In this document: piece after piece, positions 35,401 through 48,060 of the stretch | Layout of the letters: the number at the start of each line of letters is the position of its first letter | How positions within the stretch are numbered: position 1 is the first letter of the stretch | Origin: Conoideocrella luteorostrata | Taxonomy: Eukaryota; Ascomycota; Sordariomycetes; Hypocreales; Clavicipitaceae | Length of the DNA stretch: 64,000 bases | Direction: 5' to 3' | Assembly (NCBI GenBank): GCA_032433595.1 | Contig: JASWJB010000181.1 | Location: forward strand, 24,880 to 88,879 | The notes under the pieces: generated by a model | Told to the model about the DNA's origin: nothing | Seen by the model: the letters and a program-made list of their open reading frames with translations, nothing else | Database searches by the model: none | Program-made: the position numbers and the translations under genes

Positions 35401-37414
35401 CCTGCAATGGTCCAGAGCGGACGAACCTCTTCAGGGAGGCTAGCGAGCTGATCATCTAGTCTGTCAATAATTTTCTTAGCAGTCGGTGAGCTGGATATAA
35501 GCTCAGCGCCCATTCTTGCCCACTGAGCGCCCTGGCCGGTGAAGACGCCTAAAATACGAGGACCGCCGCGAGAAATCTGCGCAGCTCGAACCCCTAAACC
35601 ATCATTTGTACGGGATCGTACTGTCTCCATTCGCTCGGTAATTTTGCATAGCAATAAGTCGGGTGAAGAGGCTGGAAAAGAGGCAGTGAATAGGAATCTA
35701 GTTCGTCGAGAATGCAGTGTGAATGCCAAATCTCGCATATTAAGTTTGTTACCTTGGGCGGCAAGAAATTCCCGAAATGTATCGAGATACGCTGTCAGAG
35801 ATGCCTCAGAAACTGCCGAGAAAATGAACGGGGAGAAGACGACGATTTCGGGAGTCTGGTGCAGCTTGGGGATGTAGCTTTCTAAAATGGCATGGGCATT
35901 TGCGCCACCAAATCCGAAGCTGAATGCGGTGATGTTGTCAGCAAAACCTAAGCTTTCTTTTTTGATCTAGCCACTGCTCTTTTTGCCCTTTTTTTCTTTT
36001 TTTTTCTCTAAAATTTAATGTGCTCCGGTGAAATTGCGACTCCGCAGTACTAACCTGTTCACACTTGCTCGCCGAGGTTGGTTATCCCCAACAGGAGGCC
36101 ATTCGAGTGCGGACGTTGGGATCCGCAAATTCGTATAGAACGGCGCGACGCGAGGATTGATACGGTTGAAGAGAAGATTAGCGGGGATTGTCGCGTGCTT
36201 CATCGCCAGTACCACCTTAATCAAGCCTGCCAATCCAGCAGTCCCTTCGGTATGACCAATGACGGTTTTGATACCGCCGACGTAGAGGGGGCCAAAATTT
36301 TCGGCTTCTTTATTGCTGAAGAAAGTTTTTTCGATTGCCTCTGCTTCTATAGGGTCTCCAGCAGGCGTTCCAGTGCCGTGGGCCTCGAAAAACTGAGGCC
36401 TGTCGGCTTGCCTTGTAATGTCGAGACCAGCACGAGCATAACAGTCACGAATCAGGGCTATCTGGGCCTTTGAACTTGGCCTACGTTGAAAAAATTGATG
36501 AAATAAATATCAGTGGAAGAAGAACCAGAATTGTGTATATTAAGTGTATCAAGTGAAACCTACATGGTAATGCCTGGGGTTTTGCCGTCTTGGTTGACTC
36601 CTGCTTCGCGAATGACGGCGTGAATAGGGTCGCCGTCTGCCTCGGCGCGGCTTAGTGGCTTGAGAATTAGAGCGGCTATACCCTCACCTCGCGCATATCC
36701 ATCGGCATCTGCGTCCCACATGCGGGACCGGCCAGTGGGACTCAACATATTCATCTTGCTTTGTGAGATGTACGCCAGCGGATCTAGCATCAGATTACAG
36801 CCCGTAGCAACAGCTAGAGAGGAACCACCTGAGCGTAACTGCTGCATTGCGAGATGCACCGCATACAAACTGGCGCTACAAGCCGTGTCAAGAATCATTG
36901 AAGGTCCATGCCAGTCAAAGAAATACGATATTCTGTTGGCAATGAGAGACGGCGTAACACCAGTGGCGTGATATTTGTTCATAAATTGAGCATCGCGACT
37001 CATGATATGCTCGTAGTCATGCATTAGAACGCCAGAATAGACGGCGGTATCTGATCCTTGAATACCATCCATTGTGTGTCCACTGTCTTCAACAGCTTCA
37101 TAGACAGTCTCAAGCAATATCCGTACTTGAGGATCGATAGCATGGGCTTCCATAGGGCTGATACCGAAGAATTGGGCATCAAACTTTTTATGGAAGTCCT
37201 TACCTTCCAAGAAGTAAGATGATCTTACATTAGTATGGCCACCAAGCTGGCCATTTTCGTGATAAAAGCCATCGATGTTGAACCTATCTTCAGGGACAGT
37301 GGTGAGGAGATCCGGAGGATCCCGGAGGACGTTCCACAACGCTGACGGAGTGTTTCCATTACCCGGAAATCGGCAGCCGATTCCAATGATAGCAATTGGC
37401 TCGTGGGAGTTCAT
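29464..37414 (-). CDS. Highly reducing type I polyketide synthase, KS-AT-DH-MT-(ER0)-KR-ACP
   Basis: Six exons (37414-36564, 36480-36055, 35919-35083, 34929-30544, 30484-30396, 30341-29464) sum to 2489 codons. Every junction restores conserved PKS sequence, for example [24 protein letters not shown] and AQGA|MVLHD. KS: DTACSAS near residue 176, EAHGTGT, GHTEG. AT: GQGAQW and GHSSGE near 645. [14 protein letters not shown] near 975. Methyltransferase: [11 protein letters not shown] near 1413. KR: GLTGSLG near 2114 with the [10 protein letters not shown] tyrosine. ACP: LGVDSL near 2425. The region where a cis-ER would sit has no NADPH-binding glycine motif that I can see, so enoyl reduction must come in trans; an enoyl reductase gene lies 6.6 kb away. 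There is no thioesterase, reductase or condensation domain after the ACP. The product is expected to be a C-methylated reduced polyketide, identity unknown. No disabling change was found. Confidence 0.92.
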
Positions 37415-38666
37415 TTGGAGGGATCGTGGTCAAAGAGTAATAGGCGATGGCTACGTGACGTTCATGGGATCGTATAATATTAACACAAGACCTTCAAGAA
37501 AGAAAGGTTCATGTCAGATGAAAATGAAAATAAAAAGTGAAGGGGGAGCTGCGGAAACGACCAATCATAACTTTTCTCTCAAAGATTTGGGAATAGCACG
37601 CTGGGATGAACGGAACGAGTTAGCTTTGTGGCATTGCATGCCGTTAAATTTTACGAGTGATATCGGAGATACCCCCTAAAACACCAATGCTGTGCCGCGC
37701 TGTCAGTCGCCAGCCAAAGGCATGAAGGGCTAACTCAAAACGCATGGCCCCCAAGGGCGTTGGTATAACTTCCCTGCGTACAAAGTCTACAGTGAGTAAT
37801 GCAAAGAGTTATATAGAATGCAACATCCATGCTATAGGTGGAGCTTCAGCTTTTGCTGAATTTTGTGACAAATACGACCATGGCAGCCCCGCTGGGAACC
37901 TCATTGGATGACATATGTACACTGTGCGGCTGCATTCATGTAGAAGGAGATGAATACTAAGTACCACTGTATTGAATGAAATCAAGCGGGTGGTTTTAAC
38001 GTAAGCAGTGGGTAGTATTTGAAAAGTTCTTCGTCTCAGCCGTTCTCAAAGTGGTGTTGTGCTACCGCATGACCCTGCGTGCAACTCTATCAGGGCATGT
38101 CGTCGGCAAGTCGAAGAACGGTAGGGCGGCAGGCTCTTGCTGCAAGTGGCCCCATTTGGCCTTTTGTTGTAGAAAAAATCCGCGGATTGGGTACCACGTT
38201 TTGTATCATTATTCCCCCCTCCCTCCCTCCACACCCCCCCCCTTTCTCCTCCGGGAACCAACGGGTTGCATCAGTCTTACGCAAGATGGGCTGAATGGGA
38301 CTCGCCATGGCACGCATGTCGAAGGTATAATTCTTCTCGTTGCATTGGGCTTTAGCTGAAAGAAAGAACGGCACGGAGTAAGTCGCTGCAGGCACTACGC
38401 GCATTACTCTGACCTGCACTATCCTGAATCCTACGAGTCGAGTGTGCACGTGTGTAATGCCGAAGGAATGATGACAGCCCTGTAATTTTGCGCAGCCATT
38501 CATTACAGTCTACCATCAAAGTGTTTCCTTCTATCTTTTGCACCGTAGTTCAGACCTTTCCTTCACTCGATTGTTTTCTCTCATCTCACCCTGTTTTACC
38601 TTAGGTTGGTTGCAAGCTAATTAATCTCTCTCGCTTTCCACCACATCTCTCTCGCCACAGCAGAAC
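37415..38666. promoter_or_regulatory. Divergent promoter region between PKS and membrane-protein gene
   Basis: This 1.25-kb gap lies between two divergent start codons. It includes an extreme pyrimidine tract at about 38213-38250 (runs of C broken by T), which is common in fungal promoters near transcription starts of the rightward gene. No specific regulator site was identified. Confidence 0.45.
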
Positions 38667-40276
38667 ATGAACGTAGATTTCGACAACCTCCCGAAAGCGG
38701 CGCAAGAGGCTATCTTGAACAGGCCTCTGGCCAAGATTCCTCCGGGTGTCGTGTCGCGCTTGGGCCAACCCCGAGAATTGAATGTCACGACAATTGCACT
38801 GACTGCTTCGTCTTTGTTCGTCATAACCGTTGTTTTCTTCTTGCGCGCGTACTCAAAAATCTTCTACTCCAAGAAGCTCAGGCCAGAGGACCGTGAGTGA
38901 CAGTACCTCCTTTATCAAGCCAGTTGACTTGAGTCTCCAGCTAACGATAACCCGTTAGTGCTTGGGTTCATAGCTTATGTTGGTCGCCCCTCTTTCTTTT
39001 CTTTCCGAATCTTTTGCGACGAAGCTTATAATCATGCAAGGGAGCCTGCATTGTACACTCTTATACAGTTATCCAAATGGACGTAAATCCGGGCACTTTC
39101 GTGCACTCCTGGGACCTTACCGTTAGAGACTTGGAGCCATTTTATAAGGTCCGTCCACGCGATGACTGCGCCGAAGACTGAATTTTGACATGGCGGGCAG
39201 AACTTCAATCTTCTTAGAACTTTCTATTGCGTTGATTTGGCCTTCTGCAAGAACGCCATTCTCATGGAGGTAGGTACTCTAACAGCTGAGAGTAACTATA
39301 AATTTATGTACCTGTCTACTGACCTATGAAATACGTATGAAGTGGATTCACATATTCGTGCCTTTGCCTCAACGAACTGCATTTTTTTGGCTCTGTACCG
39401 TGCTCATCGCAGCGAATACAGTTCTTTATATCGGTGCGATAATAGCAAACTATATTGTCGTCATACCTCTTGAAGCATTATGGAAACCTTGGGTTATTGG
39501 GCGCTACCTCGTTAACCGGCAGGCAGCCGATACAACCGTCGTAAGCTTTAACCTTTTGTGCGACATTTTGATCCTCATTTTACCGCAGAGGGTCATTTGG
39601 AACTTAAACCTTCATTTGCGACGTAAAGTCGGACTTTCGATTCTCTTTGGTCTGGGTGTACTGTAAGTTTTCGGCAGAATCAATTCTGAGAGGCATGCTT
39701 TCACTATCAAACTTGGCTAACTGCGCCCGAAACGACTACAGAACTTGCATCTGCGCAGGTGGACGCGTTTACTCTACCACAAAACTGGACTGGAACTATG
39801 ATACGATCCATGATATTCCTGGCGTTGTTCTCTGGGGAGTTGGTGAATCAACCTTTGCCATGATGGTCTTCTGCATCCCCGCCGTACCAAAAATCTTCAC
39901 AGGCAAGGAACCAAAGTTGTTATCCAAGTTCGGAGGGATATGTTCCAGGGTCAACAAGTCCCTCCGATCTTGGTCACGAATAATATCTGGCTCAAGCCGT
40001 AAGGGGTCAGAAACTAGTCACACTAGCCAGCAGATGTGGCCTACCGCTGATGCCAGGAAAGCCCATGGGCAGATGAACGATGGGGACAGTGTGATAGCCC
40101 TGACGGATATAGACAAATTTGAAGGGCAGCGGTTTCACCGGAGCGCAAATGGTGGGAGAATCACTAAGACAACGGAGCTCGTCACCACAGAAGCCGCTGT
40201 TGGTGAGAATGGCATGGAGGCTGCATGTCATCAAGCCAAGTCCCGACAACACCCCTGGATTACAGGTCGGAACTAA
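38667..40276 (+). CDS. Integral membrane protein with fungal rhodopsin-like domain
   Basis: Six exons (38667-38892, 38959-38982, 39069-39148, 39201-39269, 39343-39662, 39742-40276) sum to 418 codons, including a 24-nt microexon. Introns are 52-86 nt. Splicing restores family phrases such as NFNLLRTFYCVDLAFCKNAIL, EWIHIFVPLPQRTAFFW, VIPLEALWKPW and LFGLGVL|TCICAGGRVY, typical of the fungal seven-helix 'rhodopsin domain' family (PF20684), which includes PTH11-like proteins. The N-terminus ends its first helix at FVITVVFFLRAY, and the C-terminal 130 residues are hydrophilic and cytoplasmic in type. Members are common beside secondary-metabolite genes; their molecular role is unknown. The exact small-exon borders are my inference, but frame and homology agree. 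Confidence 0.8.
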
Positions 40277-40923
40277 CCAATGTAAACACTTCAAATCGTC
40301 AATGTTGAAGGTGTATATGCTAACAACTTATCGTGGGGGCTGTCTTCGACAAGCTGACAGCACTGGTGGTCAGCTGAATGGAAACTTATCGTAACCAGAG
40401 AGTATATAAGCCTATTTAATAAGGTACTCCACTATAAAACAAGAATCTGGGCCAATCAGGGTCTTTAATAACTGTGATTGTGGCATATAATTGATGAATT
40501 AACATCAGCGGGGTACAGTAGAGAAGCAACCCGGCGCCGACTCTTTCCGGCGGCGCATACTCACCGACCATGGGTTGGCCAGAGTACTCCGGGTACTCCG
40601 TACACTCCATGTTGGTTGACTCTTCCCAATATGACACGTCAGGTGGGCTGTGCGGACGTGCAGCTGCAGCATGCATTATGCCCCAAGGCATGCATAAGCC
40701 AAGTTCATTCGCATTCTTCTCCTCGCCCGATGATTCTGAACGTACCACTGCATTGTTCCCATCTTTCTCAGTGTCACACGCTGGCTGTCCTAACTGTGTC
40801 GCTATTAATAAGTTTCAGGTTTACTGACTGATTACCAAAATATTGCTGCTAAAATTTTGTATTTTTCTTTTCTTTTTTCTCGGCCTGATCGCTTTTACCA
40901 CGAACCACATCACGTCAATAATC
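40277..40923. other. Intergenic, upstream of the GMC oxidoreductase
   Basis: Same-direction spacer with no gene. It contains one TACTCCGTA motif at 40594-40602. Confidence 0.4.
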
Positions 40924-42922
40924 ATGGATACTCCTCTTCTTACGAACAGCGCTATTCTTACGACGCTGCCCCCGGATCTAGCCGAGGTGGACTTTATTGT
41001 CGCGGGAGGGGGAACGGCAGGCTCAATCATCGCCGCCAGGCTGTCTGACGCACACCCCAAAGCCAGCGTACTTGTGATTGAAGCCGGGCCAGAAAGCTTC
41101 CATCTTCCGTCTGTCGTTTATCCCGCGCTTTACAGGAAAAATATCTCTCCTACTAGCACTACTCTAAAGTTTCACTTCGCGGCCCCAGAGCCACAGCTAG
41201 CAGACCGATCAATCCCAATCCTCGCCGGTAAAACTCTCGGTGGAGGATCAGCAGTGAACCTTCTTATGTACGCCCGCGGCCAGCGGGCGGACTATAATAG
41301 TTGGAAAGCAAAGGGGTGGGAAACCGACGAACTTGTTTCTTTCCTCACAAAGGTAAGCATTCCTTGCCTTGCCCCATCTCGAAGCAATGAGGTTATCTAA
41401 TGCTTGGTTTAGAGCGAGACTCATTTTGGACTCGGACAGGAGGCCACACATGGAGACAATGGACCCATCTCTATATCCAATAGCACATATGCTAGTCATA
41501 CTCTTCAGAAAGAATTTATGGCCAGTTTCAATCAAATCGGGTATCCAACAGCACCTGATATTCAAGATTTGGAGACTTGCAGTGCTGTCTCAACCACTTA
41601 CCGCACTGCCTCGCCAGCTACTGGCCGGAGGCAAGATACGGCCTACACGTATCTGTACCCACGGCTCGAACGAAATCAAGGCAGAAGTCTATCTGTGCTG
41701 GTTGATGCCCGAGTACTTCGAGTGCTATTTAATGATGATAAACGCGCTACGGGCGTTGAATTCCGGTCCAAATCTGGCGGGGCAGACCAAACTGTAAAGG
41801 CCAGGAAGCTCGTTATTCTCTCAGCAGGTGCAATGGGCACGCCTCAGATCCTAGAAATGTCTGGTGTTGGTGATCCTGAGATTCTAAAGAGGTCTGGGGT
41901 TCCAGTTGTATCACCGCTGTTAGGTGTCGGCCGCGAGTATCAAGACCACCAATTGATCATGACCGATTACAGAGCCGACCTTCCTCCATCAGAAAACGTG
42001 GACAGCGTTTTTAATGGAGTATTAAACACGGCCGAGCTCATACAGGATCATGCAGATATTCTAAGCTGGAATGGAGTGGATGCCTCGGCTAAAATTAGGC
42101 CAACCCAAGCAGAAATCGACACGTTCAAACCCGCCCTTCGTAAATTATGGGATGAGCATTTCGAGAATGAACCAAGTCGACCTCTCGGTGTCATAGTTGC
42201 TTATGCGGGGTAGGTGATTTACGAACTATTTGCATGAGACGAGAGGACTAACAATCCACTCAGTATTATGAATGTCACTGCGGCATATCCCACGGACGAC
42301 AGATATTTCACACTGGCTGCTTACAATCCATATGCACGCTCCAGAGGCCATCTTGTAAGTCCAATAGCCAGTGACACGGCCACCTGTCATACTTGACTTC
42401 CACCGGCTAACAAAATGACACCTGGGCCGATAGCATATAACAGGTCCCGGAATTGATGATCCACTAGACTTCAAGACGGGCATGCTTTCTGATCCTGAAG
42501 GGTCGGATATTCAGGTTCTGACTTGGTTATACAAGAAGCAACGTCAAGTGGCGAATAAAATGAGCTGTCAACGCGGACAGGTCTCCCCAGGGCCAGTTTT
42601 CCCCCCAAATTCTTCCGTTTCAAACGAACTAGCAATGGGTTCAACCCGGGAGACTAATCCGACATTCTCGCCTGGTGATGATGATGCCATAGAATTGTGG
42701 ATTAGGAAGACTGTCGCCACCCCTTTTCACTCGCTTGGCACATGCAAGATGGCAGCAGAGTCGGATTTCGGCGTTGTGGATAACAACCTCAATGTTCACG
42801 GAGTTAAAGGTTTGAAGATTGCAGACTTGAGTATAGCCCCAGGCAACGTCTCAGGGAATACTATGAATACTGCTGTAGTGATAGGCGAGAAGGCAGCTGA
42901 TATAATTATTAAGGAAGTTTAA
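40924..42922 (+). CDS. GMC-family FAD-dependent oxidoreductase
   Basis: Four exons (40924-41352, 41413-42209, 42264-42354, 42434-42922) give 601 residues. The introns are 60, 54 and 79 nt with canonical ends. The FAD-binding motif is VAGGGTAGSIIAARL near residue 28. GMC signature 1 is the GGGSAVNLLMYARG region and signature 2 is GAMGTPQILEMSGVG. The C-terminal active-site part has FHSLGTCKM (catalytic His) and SGNTMNTAVVIGEKAAD. GMC enzymes oxidise alcohols or related groups using FAD, and fungal cluster members tailor polyketides. The first ATG in frame is used; upstream hydrophobic codons begin only with TTG and were not included, so no signal peptide is claimed. It lies in the PKS cluster in the same direction as the trans-ER gene, so a tailoring oxidation of the PKS product is likely. 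Confidence 0.9.
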
Positions 42923-43974
42923 TATGGTGAAGGGTCAATTGAAAGATACCAATCAGTAGCTAAGGCTTCTAACATTCAACATGCTAGTTATTAGTTTTAT
43001 AATCCTTTCACCATTGTACAGCCCTAAATAACAACTAATTTGATATTCTCATTGCCCTTTACTAACATTGCAAGAACTACTGCAATTAAGTAGAAAAAAA
43101 TAGCTCTAATTTTGATCTATATTTTAATTAACAGAAATACATAGTATAACATGCAAACGAATATGCTTACAAAGAACCGAGATTCCCGCTGTTTTAGCCA
43201 AGCCGCTCGAGTCCAAAATCTCCCTACAAGTCGAGACGCTTCGTGACAAGACGATGCTAACATAGTTACTCCCATGGTTCAAGCTTATTGTCGCTCTCAG
43301 CCCCCATCCCTCATTGCAATGTTTAAGTCGGCGCCCCCAATCTCACGTCAGCCACTTACGATGAAGCAGTCCTATTGTTCCATCGACAAATAGTGTGCAG
43401 CGCTTATGTCACTCTAACCCTGGTCCAATGTTAAGGGGGGGGCTTGGAATAATGGGGGTGTGCAGGGGCGTGCAAGACGGCATGGTCCTTGGAGTAGTTG
43501 AAGTCTGGGTCTAGTTGTGGGCCTACTAAACCCGCCACTTAACATGCATGCAAGCTAAGAATGCAAACAAAGCCTTATGGGGAGGGGTCAAAGAGAAACA
43601 ATAGCATCCTAAATTCAGCCGTGATAAAGACGTGTTATCTGTCAAGTTATATAGCACCCAAGAAACCCATGTAGAGTACAAATCGAGTTTGTCTGTCACA
43701 CAAAAAGAACATGCTCTAATTGCGCAGCAATTATTATATATTATAGCCTCTTGACATTGTCTATCACCTCTGTAATATTGTGTATACTAATACATGTATA
43801 CATTATATTACTCCGATTAACCAAAACATCAGAGGTACTATCACGAAGTTTTCATTAGACCAGTATTGCTCACCCCATCACATCGAAAATTGAGTACTCC
43901 GTACTGCATCTTGAACTTTCCAACTTCTAGTTTCTCGCAACTACTTAGTCGTCACGTTGCTGAGCGTTGAAGCA
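42923..43974. other. Intergenic, upstream of the trans-ER
   Basis: No gene in 1.05 kb. A TACTCCGTA motif lies at 43895-43903, 72 bp before the enoyl reductase start. The sequence is otherwise AT-rich. Confidence 0.4.
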
Positions 43975-45120
43975 ATGTTTCCCGCTTCCAATCTCCCAGC
44001 CAGCCAGATGGCCATCGTTCAAGATAGCGACGGGAAGCCTACGCTCATACACAATGCATCGGTCCCCGGTCTTGATTCGGGTACGCTTCTTGTGAAGACC
44101 TTTGCCGTGGCGCTTAACCCTAGCGACTACAAAATGGGTTTGGCTTTTACACAGCCCGGAGCGGTAATGGGCGGGGACTTTGCCGGCCACATCGTTGCCA
44201 TAGACCCCAAGGCCCAGGCAATGCGACCCAATCTACGTGTTGGCGACGCAGTATGCGGTATTGTGCATGGATCTAATCCCCGAGACCATGAAAGTGGAAG
44301 TTTTGCCGAGTTCGTGCGTGTTCTAGCTCACTTGGTGCTCAGGATCCCTTCTGATATGTCCATGGTGGACGCAGCTACTTTGGGGTGCACACTCCTGACC
44401 AGCTGTATTGCTCTTTGGGATGTGCTAAATATCACGGCAACGCCAGAGTGTGTGGCCAAAACCCCAGTTCCAGTGCTGGTATATGGTGGTAGCACGGCTT
44501 GTGGTACAATGGCAGTCCAGCTATTGCACTTGTGAGTGAGCCCCTTACCTTTTGCTACCCCAACTTTGTGTTGAGTAGGGTGGACTGACTTCTGCAGGTC
44601 CGGTCTTGAGCCGATTGCTACATGCTCACCACGGAACTTTGACTTGGTCAGGTCATTTGGCGCCACCGCCGTGTACGACTATACCGTACCAGACGTTGGT
44701 CACACCATCAAGAAAGACACTAATGGACGTCTCCGCCATGCACTCGACTGCATCTCAGATCAGCAATCGACACAATGCTGCTATGCCTCCCTTGGGAGGC
44801 CGGCTGGTCATGTTGCATCATTAGAGATACTCCAAGCTGACTGGAAATCGCGTGATGTTATCAAACATGACTTTGTCATGTGTCTCGAGGGAATGGGTAA
44901 GGAATTAGCATTGGAAGGGGAATATAAGCGACCAGCGAGTAGCGAAAAGTGCAAACTTGCGGCAAGAATGTTTCCTATATTTCAACGACTACTCGACGAA
45001 AGGATATTGAAAACGCACCCTGTCGAAGTAGTTGGCCATGGTTTGAACAGTATTATAGATGGATTGGGAGTATTACAGTCAGGGCTGGTATCTGGCAAGA
45101 AATTAGTCATTTTGCTGTAA
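43975..45120 (+). CDS. Trans-acting enoyl reductase (LovC-like, zinc-independent MDR)
   Basis: Two exons (43975-44531, 44598-45120) give 359 residues, the usual length of LovC-type reductases. The junction rebuilds LLHLSGLEPIATCSPRNFDLV. Features seen are NPSDYKMGLAF, GGDFAGHIVA, GDAVCGIVHGSNP, the cofactor-binding VYGGSTACGTMAVQLL, SFGATAVYDY and a C-terminus of KLVILL. Such stand-alone medium-chain reductases dock onto PKSs whose own ER is inactive and reduce the enoyl intermediate with NADPH. The neighbouring PKS lacks a functional ER, so the pairing is strongly suggested. The first ATG (43975) is chosen over an upstream TTG. The gene is convergent with the MFS gene (163-bp gap). Confidence 0.92.
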
Positions 45121-45283
45121 ATAGAATATTTATCATCGGATGCTCTGCCTGGATGCTTGCCTAACAAGTAAATATTGCCCGATGGTGTGATCAAAGCCTC
45201 TTCCCTGTTAAAGAACATCGTATCTCCCTTCACATGCATTTTTTCGGTTTCCTCGGAATATAATCACGTAGTAATATTATCTG

Positions 45284-47143
45284 CTAATTCGGGGGTAATA
45301 CTTGACTTATTGTACTTTTCTCCTGCTGGGTTGTTTGCGGCAACCCTTTCAGAGGCACCCTTTGTACTTGAGCTGCCTCCAAAGATAACCCATTCACCTG
45401 CTTTTGCTTTGCTGGGCGTTTATTATCCTCCATCCCAAAATTAGTTTCAAGCTCAGTACGAAGACTAACTTCTTTGACCAAGAAGCTGAGGAGGAAAATA
45501 AGCAGAGATAATGCAATGCCAACCTCCCAGCAGCGCCTGAGGCTATCTACATAGATGACCCTGACTTGATCTATCACTTCGGGGCTCCAATCTTGTGATG
45601 CAGTTAGCCCACCAATCGAAGCCATCGCGTACGCTCCTCCGTTAGACAACAGGGTCTGGATGCGCACGTCATCGATACTAGCCACCAACTCGTTGATTCT
45701 AGAGTTGAAGACTGCGGCTGGAATAGCCACTCCCCAGATAGCTCCAAAACTTCGAACAAAGGCCCATATGGCAGTTGCGACAGCCTGATCGGCCTCGGCG
45801 AGGGGGGCCTGGATCGACGGTAAGGTTGTTGTCGTCAAGACTCCTGCTGCTGCTCCTCCAATACATTGCATACCAGCCCAGAAAGCTGTGCTTGAATTTC
45901 TATCAAGGAGTGTAAAGCTTCCAAAGCAGACGGAATAGAAAACAGCACCGACGAAGAACCACGGGCGGTAGCGGCCAAATTTTGAAACACCAATGGCGGC
46001 CAGGATTGCGAATGGCATGGCCGAGGAGGCCAGGGGAAGCAAATTCACACCCGAATTTATGACGCCTGTGCCTAGAACACCCTGAAAGTAGACGGGAAGA
46101 AAGTAAGTTAGGCTGTACATGAGCATGGAATGGAGCATAGCGATGGCAAAGCCACCGGCGGATGTACGGTTAGAGAAGAGCCTGGGAGGCATCGTTGGCT
46201 CTAGAATCATAGTCGTTGATTCGACTGCTGCGAATGCGCCCAGGCCAGCGAGGCCGAGTATCAGCGGCAGCAGCGTTCTCCATGATGACCACGGGAACTC
46301 GACACCGCCCCATGTAAGGGCGAGAAGCACACTGGTAACAGAGGCCACTAGAAGAGCGTTGCCGCCAAGGTCCACGCGCTTCAACGAATTGCGAGCACTG
46401 TCCTTAACATGCTTGACTTTTAAGAAGAGTGCTAGCATCGCCCACGCGACAGCAGAGATGGGCAGATTTATATAGAAGATCCATCTCCAAGAAATCCTCT
46501 CAGCCAGGAGACCACCAAAAACAGGTCCAAGAACCACTGGGATAGTGGAGAAAATGAAGATGATTCCCACATATCTTGGACGCTCCCGGAGTGGTACCAG
46601 GTCGGCTACAATGATGTTGACGAGAACGTTTATACCGCCGCCACCGATTCCCTGGATGGCGCGCCCGGTGATCAATACGCCCAAGCTAGGCGCCGCTCCC
46701 GATATAGCAGAGCCAGCAGCGAATAGGAACACGGCTGATAGAATCAGGAAGCGACGTCCCATTATGTTGGCAGTCTGGCCGTACAAGGGCTGAAGCGCGG
46801 TCGTAGTGAGGAAGTAAGCGTTTGCGATCCATACGTAGGCGTAATTGGAACCAAGATCCTCGACGATCGAGGGCATTGCGGTTGAGATAATGGACAAATC
46901 GAGAGCTGATAGCAATGAACTAATACCAAGTGACAGAATAATGGCCTGCGATCAAACCACGGTCGCCGAAAAATTAGCTCATGACAATAATGGTGTCGGT
47001 GTTGGTGTTGGAGTTGCTAGGGGTTATTTCTCCCCCTCCCCATTACTTACCCAAAAGCGCCATGAACGTTTAACTGCGGGCTCCGCGGTAATTTGTGCGA
47101 CAGTTTCGTCAACGTTCGATAGAGATATGTGATCATTATCCAT
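45284..47143 (-). CDS. MFS drug:H+ antiporter-type exporter (14-TM, DHA2-like)
   Basis: Exon 1 (47143-47051) and exon 2 (46945-45284) flank a 105-nt intron that contains a short GTGTTG-type repeat. The spliced protein has 584 residues. After a 31-residue cytoplasmic start, the first helix reads AIILSLGISSLLSALDLSIIST. Motifs include the LYGQTANIMGRR loop, GRAIQGIGGGGINVLV, PVVLGPVFGGLLAERISWRWIFYINLP (motif C region) and many further hydrophobic helices, with a hydrophilic tail. This family exports toxic small molecules and secondary metabolites. Its position next to the trans-ER makes it the probable exporter of the cluster product. No damage was seen. Confidence 0.9.
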
Positions 47144-47925
47144 CGTGATGTAGTCAATCCTTTCCGAGCTCAGATTGATAGAATGAACCAAAGGTAATAC
47201 CAACAAGATTGAGTCGTCGCAGCAGCAGAAGTTACGGCAAAGTGCAGCTGCGAGGAATTATGGAGAAACAGTGCAAACTCTTTGTACCGGACTTTAGATA
47301 AGTCAATGAGGGGTAAAATAACTCCCGAGAGTTGGGGTTACATTGCAAGTCGCGCTCTTTCAGATAACGGGCGGTCATGGTTGGGCCAATGGCGGCGTTA
47401 TTTATTCTTACGCCTCAGAGGGTTCGAGCTTGAACATGACTTGGTGTTTAATGCGCAGAATATAGGGGGCAAAGTAATATATGCATTGTTGATAGCTTTA
47501 GTAGAATGCTTTTTAGCTGGAGGGAGGGAGTGCGTTGCGTAGGACATAACGGGGGTTCGTACACAGACAGAGTCCCTTTCTTGTCCGTGCCATCAATTAT
47601 GAGTGGCGCCTCGTCTGCAGACCCATACATAAAGTCCAGGCTGCGCCCTCTTGCCCATTTCTGCACACTCCCCTCCACATATGCAATAATGTGACACTAT
47701 ATTGGGGGGTCTCTGCATCAAAGCAACCAAGCCAGGTTTGACTGACACGTAGATTACTAGGTTTTCTACAGGCACAAGTAACAGTACACACAAATATGTG
47801 CTACGTAGGGTCTAATCATGGCATTGGACAAACACCACGTCCATGCGCGTTAACTCGATGCACTTATATACTGTTTGCATCGCACGTTTCTGAAGATACA
47901 GGGCGACTGTGTGCATTAGTGTGTA
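47144..47925. other. Right border of the cluster, no gene
   Basis: This is the 5' flank of the exporter gene. Only short frames without domains occur here. Confidence 0.4.
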
Positions 47926-48060
47926 TGTGACGGCTGTGATTGGTCAAGATGGGAAATCTAGCGTAGGATTTAGGTTAGCACATCTTACGAGATTATTGCA
48001 TTAAGTAATTGGATTAGTATTATATCTAATAATAGACTAGGCAAGCCCATAACTTGTGTA
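47926..48060 (+). repeat. Dispersed AT-rich repeat (copy 1)
   Basis: The block GGCTGTGATTGGTC...AAATCTAGC...GGTTAGCA, followed by TATTATATCTAATAATAGACTA, is recognisably the same as 52346-52470 with scattered mostly transition differences. It is probably part of an LTR or similar element. Confidence 0.55.

Noticed and set aside
40843..40923. Hydrophobic N-terminal extension of the GMC oxidoreductase (possible signal peptide)
   Set aside because: The frame there begins with TTG, not ATG. The first ATG at 40924 fits the family start.
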